Source of the DNA: JAJFFW01 sp038534195
GTDB lineage: Bacteria; Pseudomonadota; Alphaproteobacteria; Caulobacterales; Parvularculaceae
Reading direction: 5' to 3'
Length of the DNA stretch: 64,000 nt
Assembly: GCA_038534195.1 (NCBI GenBank)
Contig: JBCAXE010000005.1
Span: 1-64,000 of the forward strand
Part shown: piece by piece, positions 8,607 to 17,060 of the stretch
Layout of the letters: each line of letters starts with the position of its first letter
How positions within the stretch are numbered: the first letter of the stretch is position 1
Translations under genes and position numbers: made by a program
Notes under the pieces: model-generated
What the model was told of the DNA's origin: nothing
Databases searched by the model: none
The model's input: only the letters and a program-made list of their open reading frames with translations

Positions 8607-9329
8607 TTAGTCGATATCTTTGGCTTCAGGCCACGCCGATGCGAGGAACGCCTTATAGAGCGCGGACAGTTTTGGGTCGTCCGCCAGCGCCGCCACATTC
8701 GCCTCGACGCTGATACGGTCGCCGCGCGCTACAGGACCGGTGAGTGAACTCAGCGGGTTTTCACGAAACCGGTCCACAATGCTTTCAAAATATGTAGACA
8801 GAATATCGGCGGGCGCCGCGTCATAGGCCGATGCGAAGGCGGCGGCGGTTTCATTCCACAGATGTGCGGCGAAATTTCCGCTCAAAACGGCAAGCGCGTG
8901 GTAATGCGCGCGCGCATCATCGCCAAGTGAGAATGTCGGATTGGGCGCGCCCGGAAAAATATCAGTAAAGGCCGGGCCGTCTTCTGGGCAAGCAAACCCG
9001 ATTTTCGGAAAGACATCAGCCGGCAGGACAGAGGGTGGGAATGAATAAAGCGGATGATAAGCGTGCATGCCGTCGACGGAGACGGCGCCTGAAAAATGAA
9101 CCGCCGGACGCTTACCGATGGTGTCCGCCCACGCCGCCCGCCAATCGCTGAGAGCGCTGTCCGGCAGGGCGGCCGCCACGATGTCTGCGCTCGAAATTTC
9201 TGACCGGCAATAGTCGCCGTCAGTCTCGGCCTCCCGCCGGGAGATCAATGTCACATTGTGGGCGAGGGACGTGAGGTATGCCGCCATGTTCGTGCCGACA
9301 CGACCTGGTCCGAAGATTACATATTTCAT
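8607..9329 (-). CDS. Rossmann-like / DUF2520 family oxidoreductase
   Basis: Encodes 240 aa. The N-terminal NAD(P)-binding fold is clear (MKYVIFGPGRVGTNMAAYL); the middle carries HFSGAVSVDGMHAYHPLYSF, the hallmark of the Rossmann-like plus DUF2520 family (conserved H-x-S-G and HP-x-x-SF). The C-terminal helical domain resembles the dimerisation domain of pyrroline-5-carboxylate or ketopantoate reductases, but substrate is not known for the family. No operon partners; convergent with the gene at 7956-8603. Confidence 0.75.
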   Translation of the reverse strand: MKYVIFGPGRVGTNMAAYLTSLAHNVTLISRREAETDGDYCRSEISSADIVAAALPDSALSDWRAAWADTIGKRPAVHFSGAVSVDGMHAYHPLYSFPPSVLPADVFPKIGFACPEDGPAFTDIFPGAPNPTFSLGDDARAHYHALAVLSGNFAAHLWNETAAAFASAYDAAPADILSTYFESIVDRFRENPLSSLTGPVARGDRISVEANVAALADDPKLSALYKAFLASAWPEAKDID

Positions 9330-9438
9330 GGCGTCAGCTTATCAGCCCCGTCAGTCGCAATACACCGCGCCCGCCATTTAACGCTCGCGCAGGCGCGCGT
9401 CACGACCTATGATAAAGTGGGGTTATCTGGTGGTGGCG

Positions 9439-10107
9439 ATGTCAGAAACAGTTCAAAAGTCTCCGACACGCGAGGATCGCGTCGGCGGGTATCTGACGAG
9501 CGCGCTCGTCTTCTCAGCGATTACGGCGCTCTGGGCGTGGATCGTGCGCGACGATCCTTACTACGCGATGACGCAATTGCTTGGGCTGACGCTGCCGGTG
9601 GCGACAGTGGTTTACCTGACGGTGATGCCGGGCCTTGGGTTCATCGCAGGCCGGTGGCGCTATCAGGCGGACGGCGCACGCGGCGCAGGCGCGTGGGTCG
9701 CAAAAGTTTTCGCCCGTTCGTTGCATTTTCTGTATGCGCATATTTTAATCGTCCTCTTCACGCTCGCCATGGCGGTCGACCATTTCCTCGGGTGGAATCT
9801 GGATCAGGCGGTCCAAGACATTGACGACGGCATGTTCGATATCGCCGCGCGTTTCTCGCCATGGGTGTCGGCGTATCTCGCGGGCTTTAATCTCGGGCGC
9901 GTGTGGGCGGCCGGCGAAGCGCACGTAAAACCGGCGCTCGCTTTGGCGGAGACAACAAGTGATTTCAGCGAAACGGATGCGGCCGGCGAGGTTCAAAGCT
10001 ATGACGACCGCCACGACCGTGTGACGATAGAGGCATTCACACCCACACCGCGCGAGCCGGATCTCGACCCGAAAACCAACCGCCCCCGCTTTTCCCGCCT
10101 GCGCTAA
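9439..10107 (+). CDS. Inner-membrane protein of unknown function
   Basis: Encodes about 222 aa. Three to four hydrophobic segments (ALVFSAITALWAWIV, LLGLTLPVATVVYLTVM, HILIVLFTLAMAVDHFLGW) are followed by a hydrophilic, Asp/Pro/Arg-rich cytoplasmic tail of some 60 residues. No family recognised. ATG at 9439 is used; an upstream ATG at 9409 is in frame and neither has a strong SD. The TAA stop overlaps the ATG of the next gene by one base, so the two are translationally coupled. Confidence 0.6.
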   Translation: MSETVQKSPTREDRVGGYLTSALVFSAITALWAWIVRDDPYYAMTQLLGLTLPVATVVYLTVMPGLGFIAGRWRYQADGARGAGAWVAKVFARSLHFLYAHILIVLFTLAMAVDHFLGWNLDQAVQDIDDGMFDIAARFSPWVSAYLAGFNLGRVWAAGEAHVKPALALAETTSDFSETDAAGEVQSYDDRHDRVTIEAFTPTPREPDLDPKTNRPRFSRLR

Positions 10108-10559
10108 TGACGACACTCTACGCGGATGCGGACGCTTGTCCCGTAAAAGACGAAACCGTCAAGGTCGCCGATCGCCATAAGCTGACAGTCTTCTTTGTCT
10201 CAAACGCCTATATGAGATTACCGGCAGGGTATGACGTGCGCCGACAAATCGTCAATGACGGTTTCGACGCCGCAGACGACTGGATCGCCAAGGCGGCCGG
10301 CCCGGGCGATATCGTGATTACGTCCGATATTCCGTTAGCGGATCGTTGCCTCAAGGCGGGCGCGGCGGTTCTTGGCCCAGCGGGTAAACCGTTTACGCCG
10401 GACGGGATCGGGATGGCGCTCGCCATGAGAGAGCTGTCGCGCGATTTACGCGAGATGGGTGAGATTTCAGGCGGCGGTCCGGCCTTTTCCAAAAAAGACC
10501 GGTCGCAGTTTCTTCAGGCGCTCGAAGAGGCGGTGCGCGCTGCAGTCCGCCAGGCGTGA
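10107..10559 (+). CDS. UPF0178/DUF188 (YaiI/YqxD) family protein
   Basis: Encodes 150 aa. Matches the YaiI/YqxD family: YADADACPVKDE at the N-terminus, VSNAYMRLP, DAADDWIA and TSDIPLADRCLKAGA, with the family's Asp-rich PIN-like pocket. A nuclease activity is suspected from the PIN-like fold but is not established. Length is standard for the family. Coupled to the upstream membrane protein by a one-base overlap; both may form a two-gene operon. Confidence 0.85.
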   Translation: MTTLYADADACPVKDETVKVADRHKLTVFFVSNAYMRLPAGYDVRRQIVNDGFDAADDWIAKAAGPGDIVITSDIPLADRCLKAGAAVLGPAGKPFTPDGIGMALAMRELSRDLREMGEISGGGPAFSKKDRSQFLQALEEAVRAAVRQA

Positions 10560-10569
10560 GGCGCCTATG

Positions 10570-10600
10570 AAAACGCCCCGGCCGACTGTCGACCGGGGCG
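10570..10600 (-). terminator. Rho-independent terminator for the Gly-rich minus-strand gene
   Basis: CGCCCCGG (10574-10581) and CCGGGGCG (10593-10600) form a strong GC stem. Read on the minus strand the stem is followed by TTTT, so it terminates the 10623-10898 gene. On the plus strand there is no T-run, though the stem may also slow plus transcription. Confidence 0.7.
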
Positions 10601-10622
10601 CATCCATCAGAGAAATTCAAGC

Positions 10623-10898
10623 TCAGGATTTTTTGGTCATCATCCCGGCGATGGTGGCGAGAACGCCGCCGCCGACGCCGCCCTCCAGAAAACTCTGCAC
10701 CATCGGCATGACGCCTTCAGAGCCCAGCAACGAGCCGAGGCCCGCCATATCGGCGCCTGCCCCAGCGCCCGCGCCGCCGATCACGCCGCTAATAAGGCGC
10801 ATCATCATGCTGGAATCTTTCCCGCCAAGAAATTGTGAGACGAGCGGCCCGATGATCGCGCCGCCGGCCCCGCTAAGAAGCAGTTGCGTTAAGTCCAT
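10623..10898 (-). CDS. Small Gly/Met-rich hydrophobic protein
   Basis: Encodes 91 aa starting MDLTQLLLSGAGGAIIGPLV. The composition is dominated by Gly, Ala, Met and Leu, with two hydrophobic patches (SGAGGAIIGPLVSQFLGG and SGVIGGAGAGAGADMAGL) that could insert in or lie on a membrane. It resembles short DUF937-like or glycine-zipper proteins, but I cannot assign it. Supported as real by an AGGG-like SD just upstream on the minus strand and by the dedicated terminator at 10570-10600. Monocistronic. Confidence 0.6.
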   Translation of the reverse strand: MDLTQLLLSGAGGAIIGPLVSQFLGGKDSSMMMRLISGVIGGAGAGAGADMAGLGSLLGSEGVMPMVQSFLEGGVGGGVLATIAGMMTKKS

Positions 10899-11120
10899 GT
10901 TTTTTGTCCCTCTTTCTTACCCTTCCCCGGCCGCAGAATAGCGCGCCTGCACGGGACCGTCGACAACAAGCTATGCTGCGTATGCGAACGAAATAGGCGG
11001 TCAGAGCCCGTTGAAAAGTCAATCTTTTCTTTCTCAAAACGAATTTCCGGGCGCACTATCGCCATTTTCGCAGTCGCGAAATGATCCGAGAAAAAATTTT
11101 CCCCTTGCAAAAAAAGCTGC

Positions 11121-11160
11121 TTGAAAAGAACAAAACAAGAATATAGAACAAAAAAAGAAC
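11121..11160 (+). promoter_or_regulatory. Putative LexA (SOS) box over a promoter
   Basis: GAAC at 11146-11149 and GAAC at 11157-11160 are separated by exactly seven bases (all A), giving the alphaproteobacterial LexA operator GAAC-N7-GAAC (GTTC-N7-GTTC). A candidate promoter, TTGAAA at 11121-11126 and TATAGA at 11142-11147 (15-bp spacing, a little short), overlaps it, as expected for repression. The box ends 15 bp before the ATG of the small gene at 11176 and may also control dnaE. Confidence 0.7.
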
Positions 11161-11175
11161 AATCTGGAGGCGGCT

Positions 11176-11265
11176 ATGGAAAACGAAACATTGCGAGACG
11201 CGGTCGGACTCGGCGTACTGATCCTGATGATCGGCGCGGCGCAGATGTGGGGGGCTGTGCTTTAA
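11176..11265 (+). CDS. 29-aa SOS-regulated membrane peptide, SidA-like candidate
   Basis: A 29-codon reading frame: short polar N-terminus MENETLRD, then about 20 hydrophobic residues (VGLGVLILMIGAAQMWGAVL), predicting a single membrane helix with the N-terminus in the cytoplasm. CTGGAGGCGGCT directly upstream gives a strong SD (GGAGG) with good spacing, and a consensus LexA box lies 15 bp before the start. In Caulobacter crescentus the SOS-induced division inhibitor SidA is a membrane peptide of the same length that targets FtsW/FtsN (established knowledge). Homology is not proven here; the match is size, topology and control. dnaE follows 34 bp downstream. Confidence 0.65.
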   Translation: MENETLRDAVGLGVLILMIGAAQMWGAVL

Positions 11266-11299
11266 GCCGACGCAGCAAGCGTCATTTAGAGGGAACGCC

Positions 11300-14200
11300 A
11301 TGGCGGATTTTGTTCATCTGCATCTTCATTCCGCCTACTCCCTTTCCGAAGGCGCTATTCCCATCGGGAAATTGAAAGACCTTTGCCTTGAGGCCGGGAT
11401 GCCGGCGGTGGCGGTGACCGACACCAACAATCTTTTCGGCGCGCTCGAGGCCTCGGAAATACTGAGCGCCGTAGGGGTGCAGCCCATCGCTGGTCTGCAA
11501 CAGGGTTTTGAGATCGCCGACCTTGTGGATCTGGAAGCTAAGACGGCGCGCGCGCCGTCTCTCGTGCTGCTCGCCCAGAACGAAGCCGGATACGCGAATT
11601 TGATGAAGCTGACGAGCGCGGCGTTTCTGCGTTCGGTGCGCGACGGCGAACCCTGCGCCGCCGTCGACTGGCTTGCTGAATGGTCCGAGGGCGTCCTATG
11701 TTTGACCGGGGGATATGACGGGCCGCTTGACCGGCTGCTGCGCGCCGAACGCCGGCAAGAAGCCGAGGATTTGCTCGCTAAGCTTCAGGCGATATTTCCC
11801 GGCCGGCTTTATATCGAGTTGCAGCGCCACGAAGCGCGGGACACGGGCGACGTTGAAGCAGCGCTCACCGATTTCGCGTACAAGCATGATTTGCCAATCG
11901 TCGCGACAAATGAGCCGTTCTTTCCGCATCGGGAAGACCATGAAGCCCATGATGCGCTATTGTGCATCGCGGACGGCGCCTATGTGCATCAGGACGATCG
12001 CCGCCAGGTGACGCCCGATCATTATTTCAAGTCAGGCGCGGAAATGGGCGCGTTGTTCGCGGATTTGCCCGAAGCGGTGGCGACGACCATGGAGGTAGCG
12101 CGCCGATGCGCCTACCGGCCGCGCACGCGCGATCCGATCCTGCCGCAATTTGTCGAAGGCGATATCGGCGACGCCCGAAATCTGGAAGGGCGCGAGCTTG
12201 AGACGCAGGCGCGCGCCGGGTTGAAGGAGCGGTTGGCCTCCGTTGATCTGGCCACGGATGAAAGCGCCTACTGGGACCGGCTGAAAATTGAGCTCGATAT
12301 TATCAACCGGATGGGGTTTCCGGGATATTTTCTGATCGTTTCTGATTTCATCAAGTGGGCGAAAGCACACGATATTCCGGTGGGGCCGGGCCGCGGGTCC
12401 GGCGCCGGCTCGCTTGTGGCGTGGGCGCTGACAATCACCGATCTCGACCCCTTGCGGTTCGGGCTGCTCTTTGAACGGTTCCTGAACCCGGAACGGGTCT
12501 CCATGCCCGACTTCGACGTCGATTTCTGTCAGGACCGGCGCGACGAGGTGATCCGGTATGTGCAGGAAAAATACGGCGCCGATCGCGTTGCGCAGATCAT
12601 CACCTTTGGAAAGCTGCAGGCGCGGGCCGTGTTGCGCGATGTGGGCCGGGTGCTCGGCATGCCGTTCGGACAGGTCGATCGGTTGTGCAAGCTGGTGCCG
12701 AACAACCCCGCCAACCCGGTGACGCTCGCCGAAGCGGTGGAGTCAGAGCCGCGCATCAAAGAGGAGCGGGATCGCGAAGAGGCGGTCGCCGCATTGCTGG
12801 AAAAAGCGTTGAAGCTGGAGGGGCTCTACCGCCATGCCTCGACGCACGCAGCAGGCGTCGTGATCGGCGACCGCCCCCTCGACGAGCTATCGCCGCTCTA
12901 TCTTGATCCGCGGTCGGACATGCCGGCGACGCAATTCAACATGAAATGGGTGGAGCCGGCCGGCCTGGTAAAGTTCGACTTTCTCGGCCTCAAGACCCTC
13001 ACAGTCATCGATCGCGCCATCGGTTTTGCGCGCGGCGAAGGCGCTAATCTGAAATCCGCCGACGATATTCCATTCGGAGACCGTCCCACATTCGAAATGC
13101 TGGGCGAGGGCGCCGCCGTCGGTGTCTTCCAGCTGGAAAGCGCCGGCATGCGCGCCACCTTGCGGGCGATGAAGCCGGACAGTCTTGAAGATATTATCGC
13201 GCTCGTCTCTCTCTATCGCCCCGGCCCGATGGAGAATATCCCCACTTATATCGAGCGCAAACAGGGCAGGGAGGCGCCGGATTATCTCCACCCCAAACTG
13301 GAAGGCGTCCTGAAAGAGACCTACGGCGTCATCATCTATCAGGAACAGGTCATGCAGATCGCTCAGATCCTCTCCGGCTATTCGCTCGGCGAGGCGGATC
13401 TGTTGCGCCGGGCCATGGGCAAGAAGAAAAAAGAGGAGATGGATAAACAGCGCAAGCGCTTTGTCGACGGCGCTGTGGAACGCGACGTGGCCGCACAAAA
13501 AGCGTCTTCCATCTTTGACCTGGTGCAAAAATTCGCCGGATACGGATTTAACAAATCGCACGCCGCCGCCTATGCGCTGATCGCTTATCAGACGGGATAT
13601 TTGAAGGCGAACCATCCGGCGGCGTTTCTAGCAGCCTCCATGTCGCTCGACCGCGCTAATACTGACAAGCTGTCCGTCTTCCTGAAAGAAGCAAAGCGCA
13701 CCGGGGTCGATGTGCGCCCGCCCCACGTCAATTATTCGCAAGCCGACTTTTCGGTTCAGGGCGGGGCGATCGTCTATGCGTTGTCGGCGGTGAAAAATGT
13801 CGGTGAAGGCGCGATGGCGGAAATCGTTGAAGAGCGCGTGCGCGGCGGGGTCTTCGCCGATCTTCATGATTTCGCCGAGCGCGTGAATTTGCGCAGCGTC
13901 GGCAAGCGGGCCATTGAGAACCTGGCGCGCGCCGGCGCTCTCGATGGACTATGCCGGTCCCGCGCAGAGGCGCTGGCGTCGGCGGATATGCTGATCAAGT
14001 ATTCCGTGCAGGCGGCGGAGGAACGCGAAAGCGACCAGGGCGGCTTGTTCGATCTGGGCGGATCGGGCGCGTCGGGGCTTGAGCGCCCGCGCCTGCCAGG
14101 CGCCGAGCCGTGGACGCCGCTCGAGCAGTTAAATGCTGAACATGCCGCCCTCGGGTTTTACTTCAGCGGCCACCCGCTCGACGATTACGAAAAAGAATTG

Positions 14201-14755
14201 ATCCGGCTTGGGGCGATTAATTTCGCGGAGGCTGTCGCGCGGGCGAAATCGGAGCGTTTCACGGCACAGATGGGCGTCGTCATTCGGGCGGCGCGGTTCC
14301 GGCGATCGAAAACCGGTAAACCGTTCGCCTGGATCGAATGTTCCGACGCGAGCGGCGAATTCGAGGTCACGGTTTTTTCCGAAGTTCTGAACGCCTCGCG
14401 CGATCTTTTTGAAGCCGGCAATCTGCTCCTGTTCTCGGTGACCGTCGAAGACCGGGACGGAGAAGCGCGCATGACGGCCGAAGGGGTGCGCCGGCTCGAT
14501 GCGGCGGCGGCGCAGACCACCTCGCAATTGCGGGTCGCCCTTTCAACGCCAGCGGCGCTCGACGGCGTGAAACGGCGGCTGAGCGCCGTGAAACCCGCGT
14601 CCCGCCATGAGAGCGGCGATGTGATCGTGTCCTTACGCCTGCCGGAGAACGGCCGCGAGATCGACATTGATCTGGGGGTCGAGGCGGCCTGCACGCCCGC
14701 TATGCGCGGGGCGCTTAAATCGGTGGAGGGCGTCACCGACGTAGAGCTGATCTAG
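11300..14755 (+). CDS. dnaE: DNA polymerase III alpha subunit
   Basis: Encodes 1151 aa, the replicative DnaE1 length. Domains in order: PHP domain from residue 3 (FVHLHLHSAYSLSEGAIPIG), palm with GPGRGSGAGSLVAW (near 360-375) and the catalytic aspartates in MPDFDVDFCQDRR (near 402), thumb/fingers with STHAAGVVIGDRP, GVFQLESAGM and YRPGPMENIP, the YQEQVMQIAQILSGYSLGEA motif, HhH region near 830-860, and an OB-fold near 990-1070 (QMGVVIRAARFRRSKTGKP). Works in the replisome. The SOS box and 29-aa gene upstream suggest that transcription of dnaE may rise after DNA damage (inference). Confidence 0.96.
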   Translation: MADFVHLHLHSAYSLSEGAIPIGKLKDLCLEAGMPAVAVTDTNNLFGALEASEILSAVGVQPIAGLQQGFEIADLVDLEAKTARAPSLVLLAQNEAGYANLMKLTSAAFLRSVRDGEPCAAVDWLAEWSEGVLCLTGGYDGPLDRLLRAERRQEAEDLLAKLQAIFPGRLYIELQRHEARDTGDVEAALTDFAYKHDLPIVATNEPFFPHREDHEAHDALLCIADGAYVHQDDRRQVTPDHYFKSGAEMGALFADLPEAVATTMEVARRCAYRPRTRDPILPQFVEGDIGDARNLEGRELETQARAGLKERLASVDLATDESAYWDRLKIELDIINRMGFPGYFLIVSDFIKWAKAHDIPVGPGRGSGAGSLVAWALTITDLDPLRFGLLFERFLNPERVSMPDFDVDFCQDRRDEVIRYVQEKYGADRVAQIITFGKLQARAVLRDVGRVLGMPFGQVDRLCKLVPNNPANPVTLAEAVESEPRIKEERDREEAVAALLEKALKLEGLYRHASTHAAGVVIGDRPLDELSPLYLDPRSDMPATQFNMKWVEPAGLVKFDFLGLKTLTVIDRAIGFARGEGANLKSADDIPFGDRPTFEMLGEGAAVGVFQLESAGMRATLRAMKPDSLEDIIALVSLYRPGPMENIPTYIERKQGREAPDYLHPKLEGVLKETYGVIIYQEQVMQIAQILSGYSLGEADLLRRAMGKKKKEEMDKQRKRFVDGAVERDVAAQKASSIFDLVQKFAGYGFNKSHAAAYALIAYQTGYLKANHPAAFLAASMSLDRANTDKLSVFLKEAKRTGVDVRPPHVNYSQADFSVQGGAIVYALSAVKNVGEGAMAEIVEERVRGGVFADLHDFAERVNLRSVGKRAIENLARAGALDGLCRSRAEALASADMLIKYSVQAAEERESDQGGLFDLGGSGASGLERPRLPGAEPWTPLEQLNAEHAALGFYFSGHPLDDYEKELIRLGAINFAEAVARAKSERFTAQMGVVIRAARFRRSKTGKPFAWIECSDASGEFEVTVFSEVLNASRDLFEAGNLLLFSVTVEDRDGEARMTAEGVRRLDAAAAQTTSQLRVALSTPAALDGVKRRLSAVKPASRHESGDVIVSLRLPENGREIDIDLGVEAACTPAMRGALKSVEGVTDVELI

Positions 14756-14984
14756 AGCCAAGAATAGTCCGGCTTTTGGCGAAATCGACGCTTTTGCGCT
14801 GGTGGGCGGGCCGCGCCTCTGTCGCCCGGCCATTGGCGGCGTCCCGTAACGCTTGAATTCTTAAAAAAGGCTGATAAGACCCTGCACATCTCTCACGCAT
14901 CGCGTTCTTCGGTGGTTTGAGCGTCCTGACCGGGCGAGCGAGCAACAAGCGGTGCGGCGGCATAACTGAAGGAGTACTTGCACG

Positions 14985-15821
14985 ATGGCGTTGCCAGAAT
15001 TTTCCATGCGCCAGCTTCTGGAAGCTGGCGTCCACTTTGGTCACCAAACACACCGCTGGAACCCGAAAATGAAATCGTACATTTTCGGCGGCCGTAACGG
15101 TATTCATATCATTGATCTGTCCCAGACAGTGCCGCTCCTGCATCAGGCGCTGGTCAAGATCCGCGAGACCGTCGCAGGCGGCGGACGCATCCTTATGGTT
15201 GGCACCAAGCGTCAGGCGCAGGCCCCGATCGCGGAAGCGGCGCAACGCTGCGCGCAATATTATATGAATGTGCGCTGGCTCGGCGGCACGCTGACAAATT
15301 GGGAAACGATTTCAAACTCGATCCGTCGTTTGAAAGATATGGAAGAAAAGCTCGACGCCGGCGGCGCAGGGCTTACCAAAAAAGAACAATTACAGCTGAC
15401 GCGCGAACGCGAAAAGCTTGATGCGTCGCTCGGCGGCATCCGCGAGCTCGGCGGACTGCCGGATCTTTTGTTCGTGATTGACGTGAAGAAGGAAGCAATC
15501 GCCATCCAGGAAGCCAAAAAGCTCGGCATTCCCGTGATCGCCGTGGTCGACACCAATTGCGATCCGGACGGCGTTGACTATGTAATCCCTGGCAATGACG
15601 ACGCATCGCGCGCAATCGCGCTGTACACAAGCCTTGTTGCGGACGCGGTGATCGACGGCATTTCCGAGAGCCAGGCGGCCCTCGGGGTTGATCTCGGCGC
15701 CATGGAAGAAGCGCCCGTTGAAGCGGCGTTAGCGGAAGAACCGGCGGCGGAAGAATCGCCAGCCGAAGCGCCCGCTGAAACGCCGGCCGGCGACGGCGGC
15801 GAAGCATCGCCAAGCGCATAA
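14985..15821 (+). CDS. rpsB: 30S ribosomal protein uS2
   Basis: Encodes 278 aa. Signature MRQLLEAGVHFGHQTHRWNP near the N-terminus and DANC-type motif near VVDTNCDPDGVDYVIPGNDD. The coiled-coil domain lies around residues 105-150. The C-terminal ~40 residues are an acidic Ala/Glu/Pro-rich extension, as is common in alphaproteobacterial S2. The ATG at 14985 has GGAG 12 bp upstream. The 229-bp leader (14756-14984) contains TTGAAT and TAAGAC hexamers 16 bp apart (near 14853-14880) as a possible promoter. First gene of the rpsB-tsf cluster. Confidence 0.97.
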   Translation: MALPEFSMRQLLEAGVHFGHQTHRWNPKMKSYIFGGRNGIHIIDLSQTVPLLHQALVKIRETVAGGGRILMVGTKRQAQAPIAEAAQRCAQYYMNVRWLGGTLTNWETISNSIRRLKDMEEKLDAGGAGLTKKEQLQLTREREKLDASLGGIRELGGLPDLLFVIDVKKEAIAIQEAKKLGIPVIAVVDTNCDPDGVDYVIPGNDDASRAIALYTSLVADAVIDGISESQAALGVDLGAMEEAPVEAALAEEPAAEESPAEAPAETPAGDGGEASPSA

Positions 15822-15890
15822 CGGCGTTTGCCCTCGCTTCGGCGACTTACACGAGCATCATCGGCGCGCGCTGCGCGTCGAAACAACAAA

Positions 15891-15909
15891 GCCGCCTCTT
15901 AGGGGCGGC
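15891..15909 (+). other. Hairpin between rpsB and tsf
   Basis: GCCGCC (15891-15896) and GGCGGC (15904-15909) form a six-bp stem with a 7-base loop. No T-run follows, so it is more likely an attenuation or processing element than a full terminator. Low certainty. Confidence 0.35.
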
Positions 15910-15977
15910 CCTTGAACAGGTTAATCAGCGTTTGCCCTGACGCCGGTCCGGCGCGGGGCGGGTAAAGGAGATGAGAA

Positions 15978-16886
15978 ATGGCTGGAATTACAGCAGCAAT
16001 GGTCAAAGAGCTTCGCGACGCCACAGGCGCCGGCATGATGGATTGCAAGGCCGCATTAAACGAGACCGGCGGCGACATGCAGGCGGCGGTCGATTGGTTG
16101 CGTAAAAAAGGATTGGCGAAAGCCGCGAAAAAATCCGGGCGGACCGCAAGCGAAGGGCTTGTGGCGATCGCTGTGGACGACGCCGGCGCTGGCGCGAAAG
16201 CGGTTCTTGTCGAGGTCAATTCGGAAACAGACTTCGTTGCGCGCAACGACATTTTCCAAAAGATGGTGGCTGAAATCGCCGGCGCCGCGCTGGCGACAGA
16301 CGGAACCGCGGAAGCGGTGCGCGCGGCGGAATTTCCAGGCGCTGGAAAGTCCATCGAGGATCACATTGCGGAAATGGTCGGCCAGATCGGTGAGAATATG
16401 AACTTGCGCCGCGCTGGATCGGTTTCCGTCGATGAGGGCGTCGTTGCTTCCTACGTGCACGGACCAGTGACGGACAATGCCGGTAAGATCGGCGTAATTG
16501 TCGGGCTCAAATCATCCGGCGACAAGGACAAGCTCAATGCGCTCGGTAAGCAAATCGCCATGCATGTGGCGGCCGCGCGGCCGCTGGCGGCGACGGTCGC
16601 TGATCTTGATCCGGCGATTGTCGATCGCGAAAAGCAGGTGCTCGCCGATCAGGCGCGCGATTCCGGCAAGCCGGAAGAAATCATCAACAAGATGGTCGAA
16701 GGTCGCTTGCGGAAATTCTACGAGGAATCGGTGCTGCTTGAGCAAATCTTCGTAATCGATGGTGAAAACAAAGTGGCGAAAGTAATCGAAAACGCCGCTA
16801 ACGATGTGGGCGCTCCGGTTGAATTCGCTGGCTTCGCGCGCCTTGAGCTTGGCGAAGGCGTGGAGAAGAGCGACGACGACGATTAG
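15978..16886 (+). CDS. tsf: Elongation factor Ts
   Basis: Encodes 302 aa. Guanine-nucleotide exchange factor for EF-Tu. The N-terminal UBA-like module (VKELRDATGAGMMDCKAALN) carries the EF-Ts signature 1; the second signature is EVNSETDFVARN near residue 77. Two core subdomains and the C-terminal module (VEGRLRKFYEESVLLEQIFV) are complete. An SD (AAAGGAGATG) precedes the ATG. Followed by a strong terminator at 16911-16943, so pyrH has its own promoter. Confidence 0.97.
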   Translation: MAGITAAMVKELRDATGAGMMDCKAALNETGGDMQAAVDWLRKKGLAKAAKKSGRTASEGLVAIAVDDAGAGAKAVLVEVNSETDFVARNDIFQKMVAEIAGAALATDGTAEAVRAAEFPGAGKSIEDHIAEMVGQIGENMNLRRAGSVSVDEGVVASYVHGPVTDNAGKIGVIVGLKSSGDKDKLNALGKQIAMHVAAARPLAATVADLDPAIVDREKQVLADQARDSGKPEEIINKMVEGRLRKFYEESVLLEQIFVIDGENKVAKVIENAANDVGAPVEFAGFARLELGEGVEKSDDDD

Positions 16887-16910
16887 GCGTTGTCCCGATA
16901 CTCATCCTGA

Positions 16911-16943
16911 AAGCGTGTTTTCGCTCGAAAACACGCTTTTTTT
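16911..16943 (+). terminator. Rho-independent terminator after tsf
   Basis: A 12-bp perfect stem (AAGCGTGTTTTC / GAAAACACGCTT) with a 4-base loop runs straight into seven T residues (16937-16943). Strong canonical terminator. Confidence 0.92.
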
Positions 16944-17060
16944 GCGGCTTCTTTTGCAGGTCCCTTGTCTTGCAAATTGAGCGATCGCGCCTAATGTGGC
17001 GCAAATTTTTTGGCTCATTATTTGCGCTCACGCCGGCGCAGATCATGGTAGAGGCGAGTT

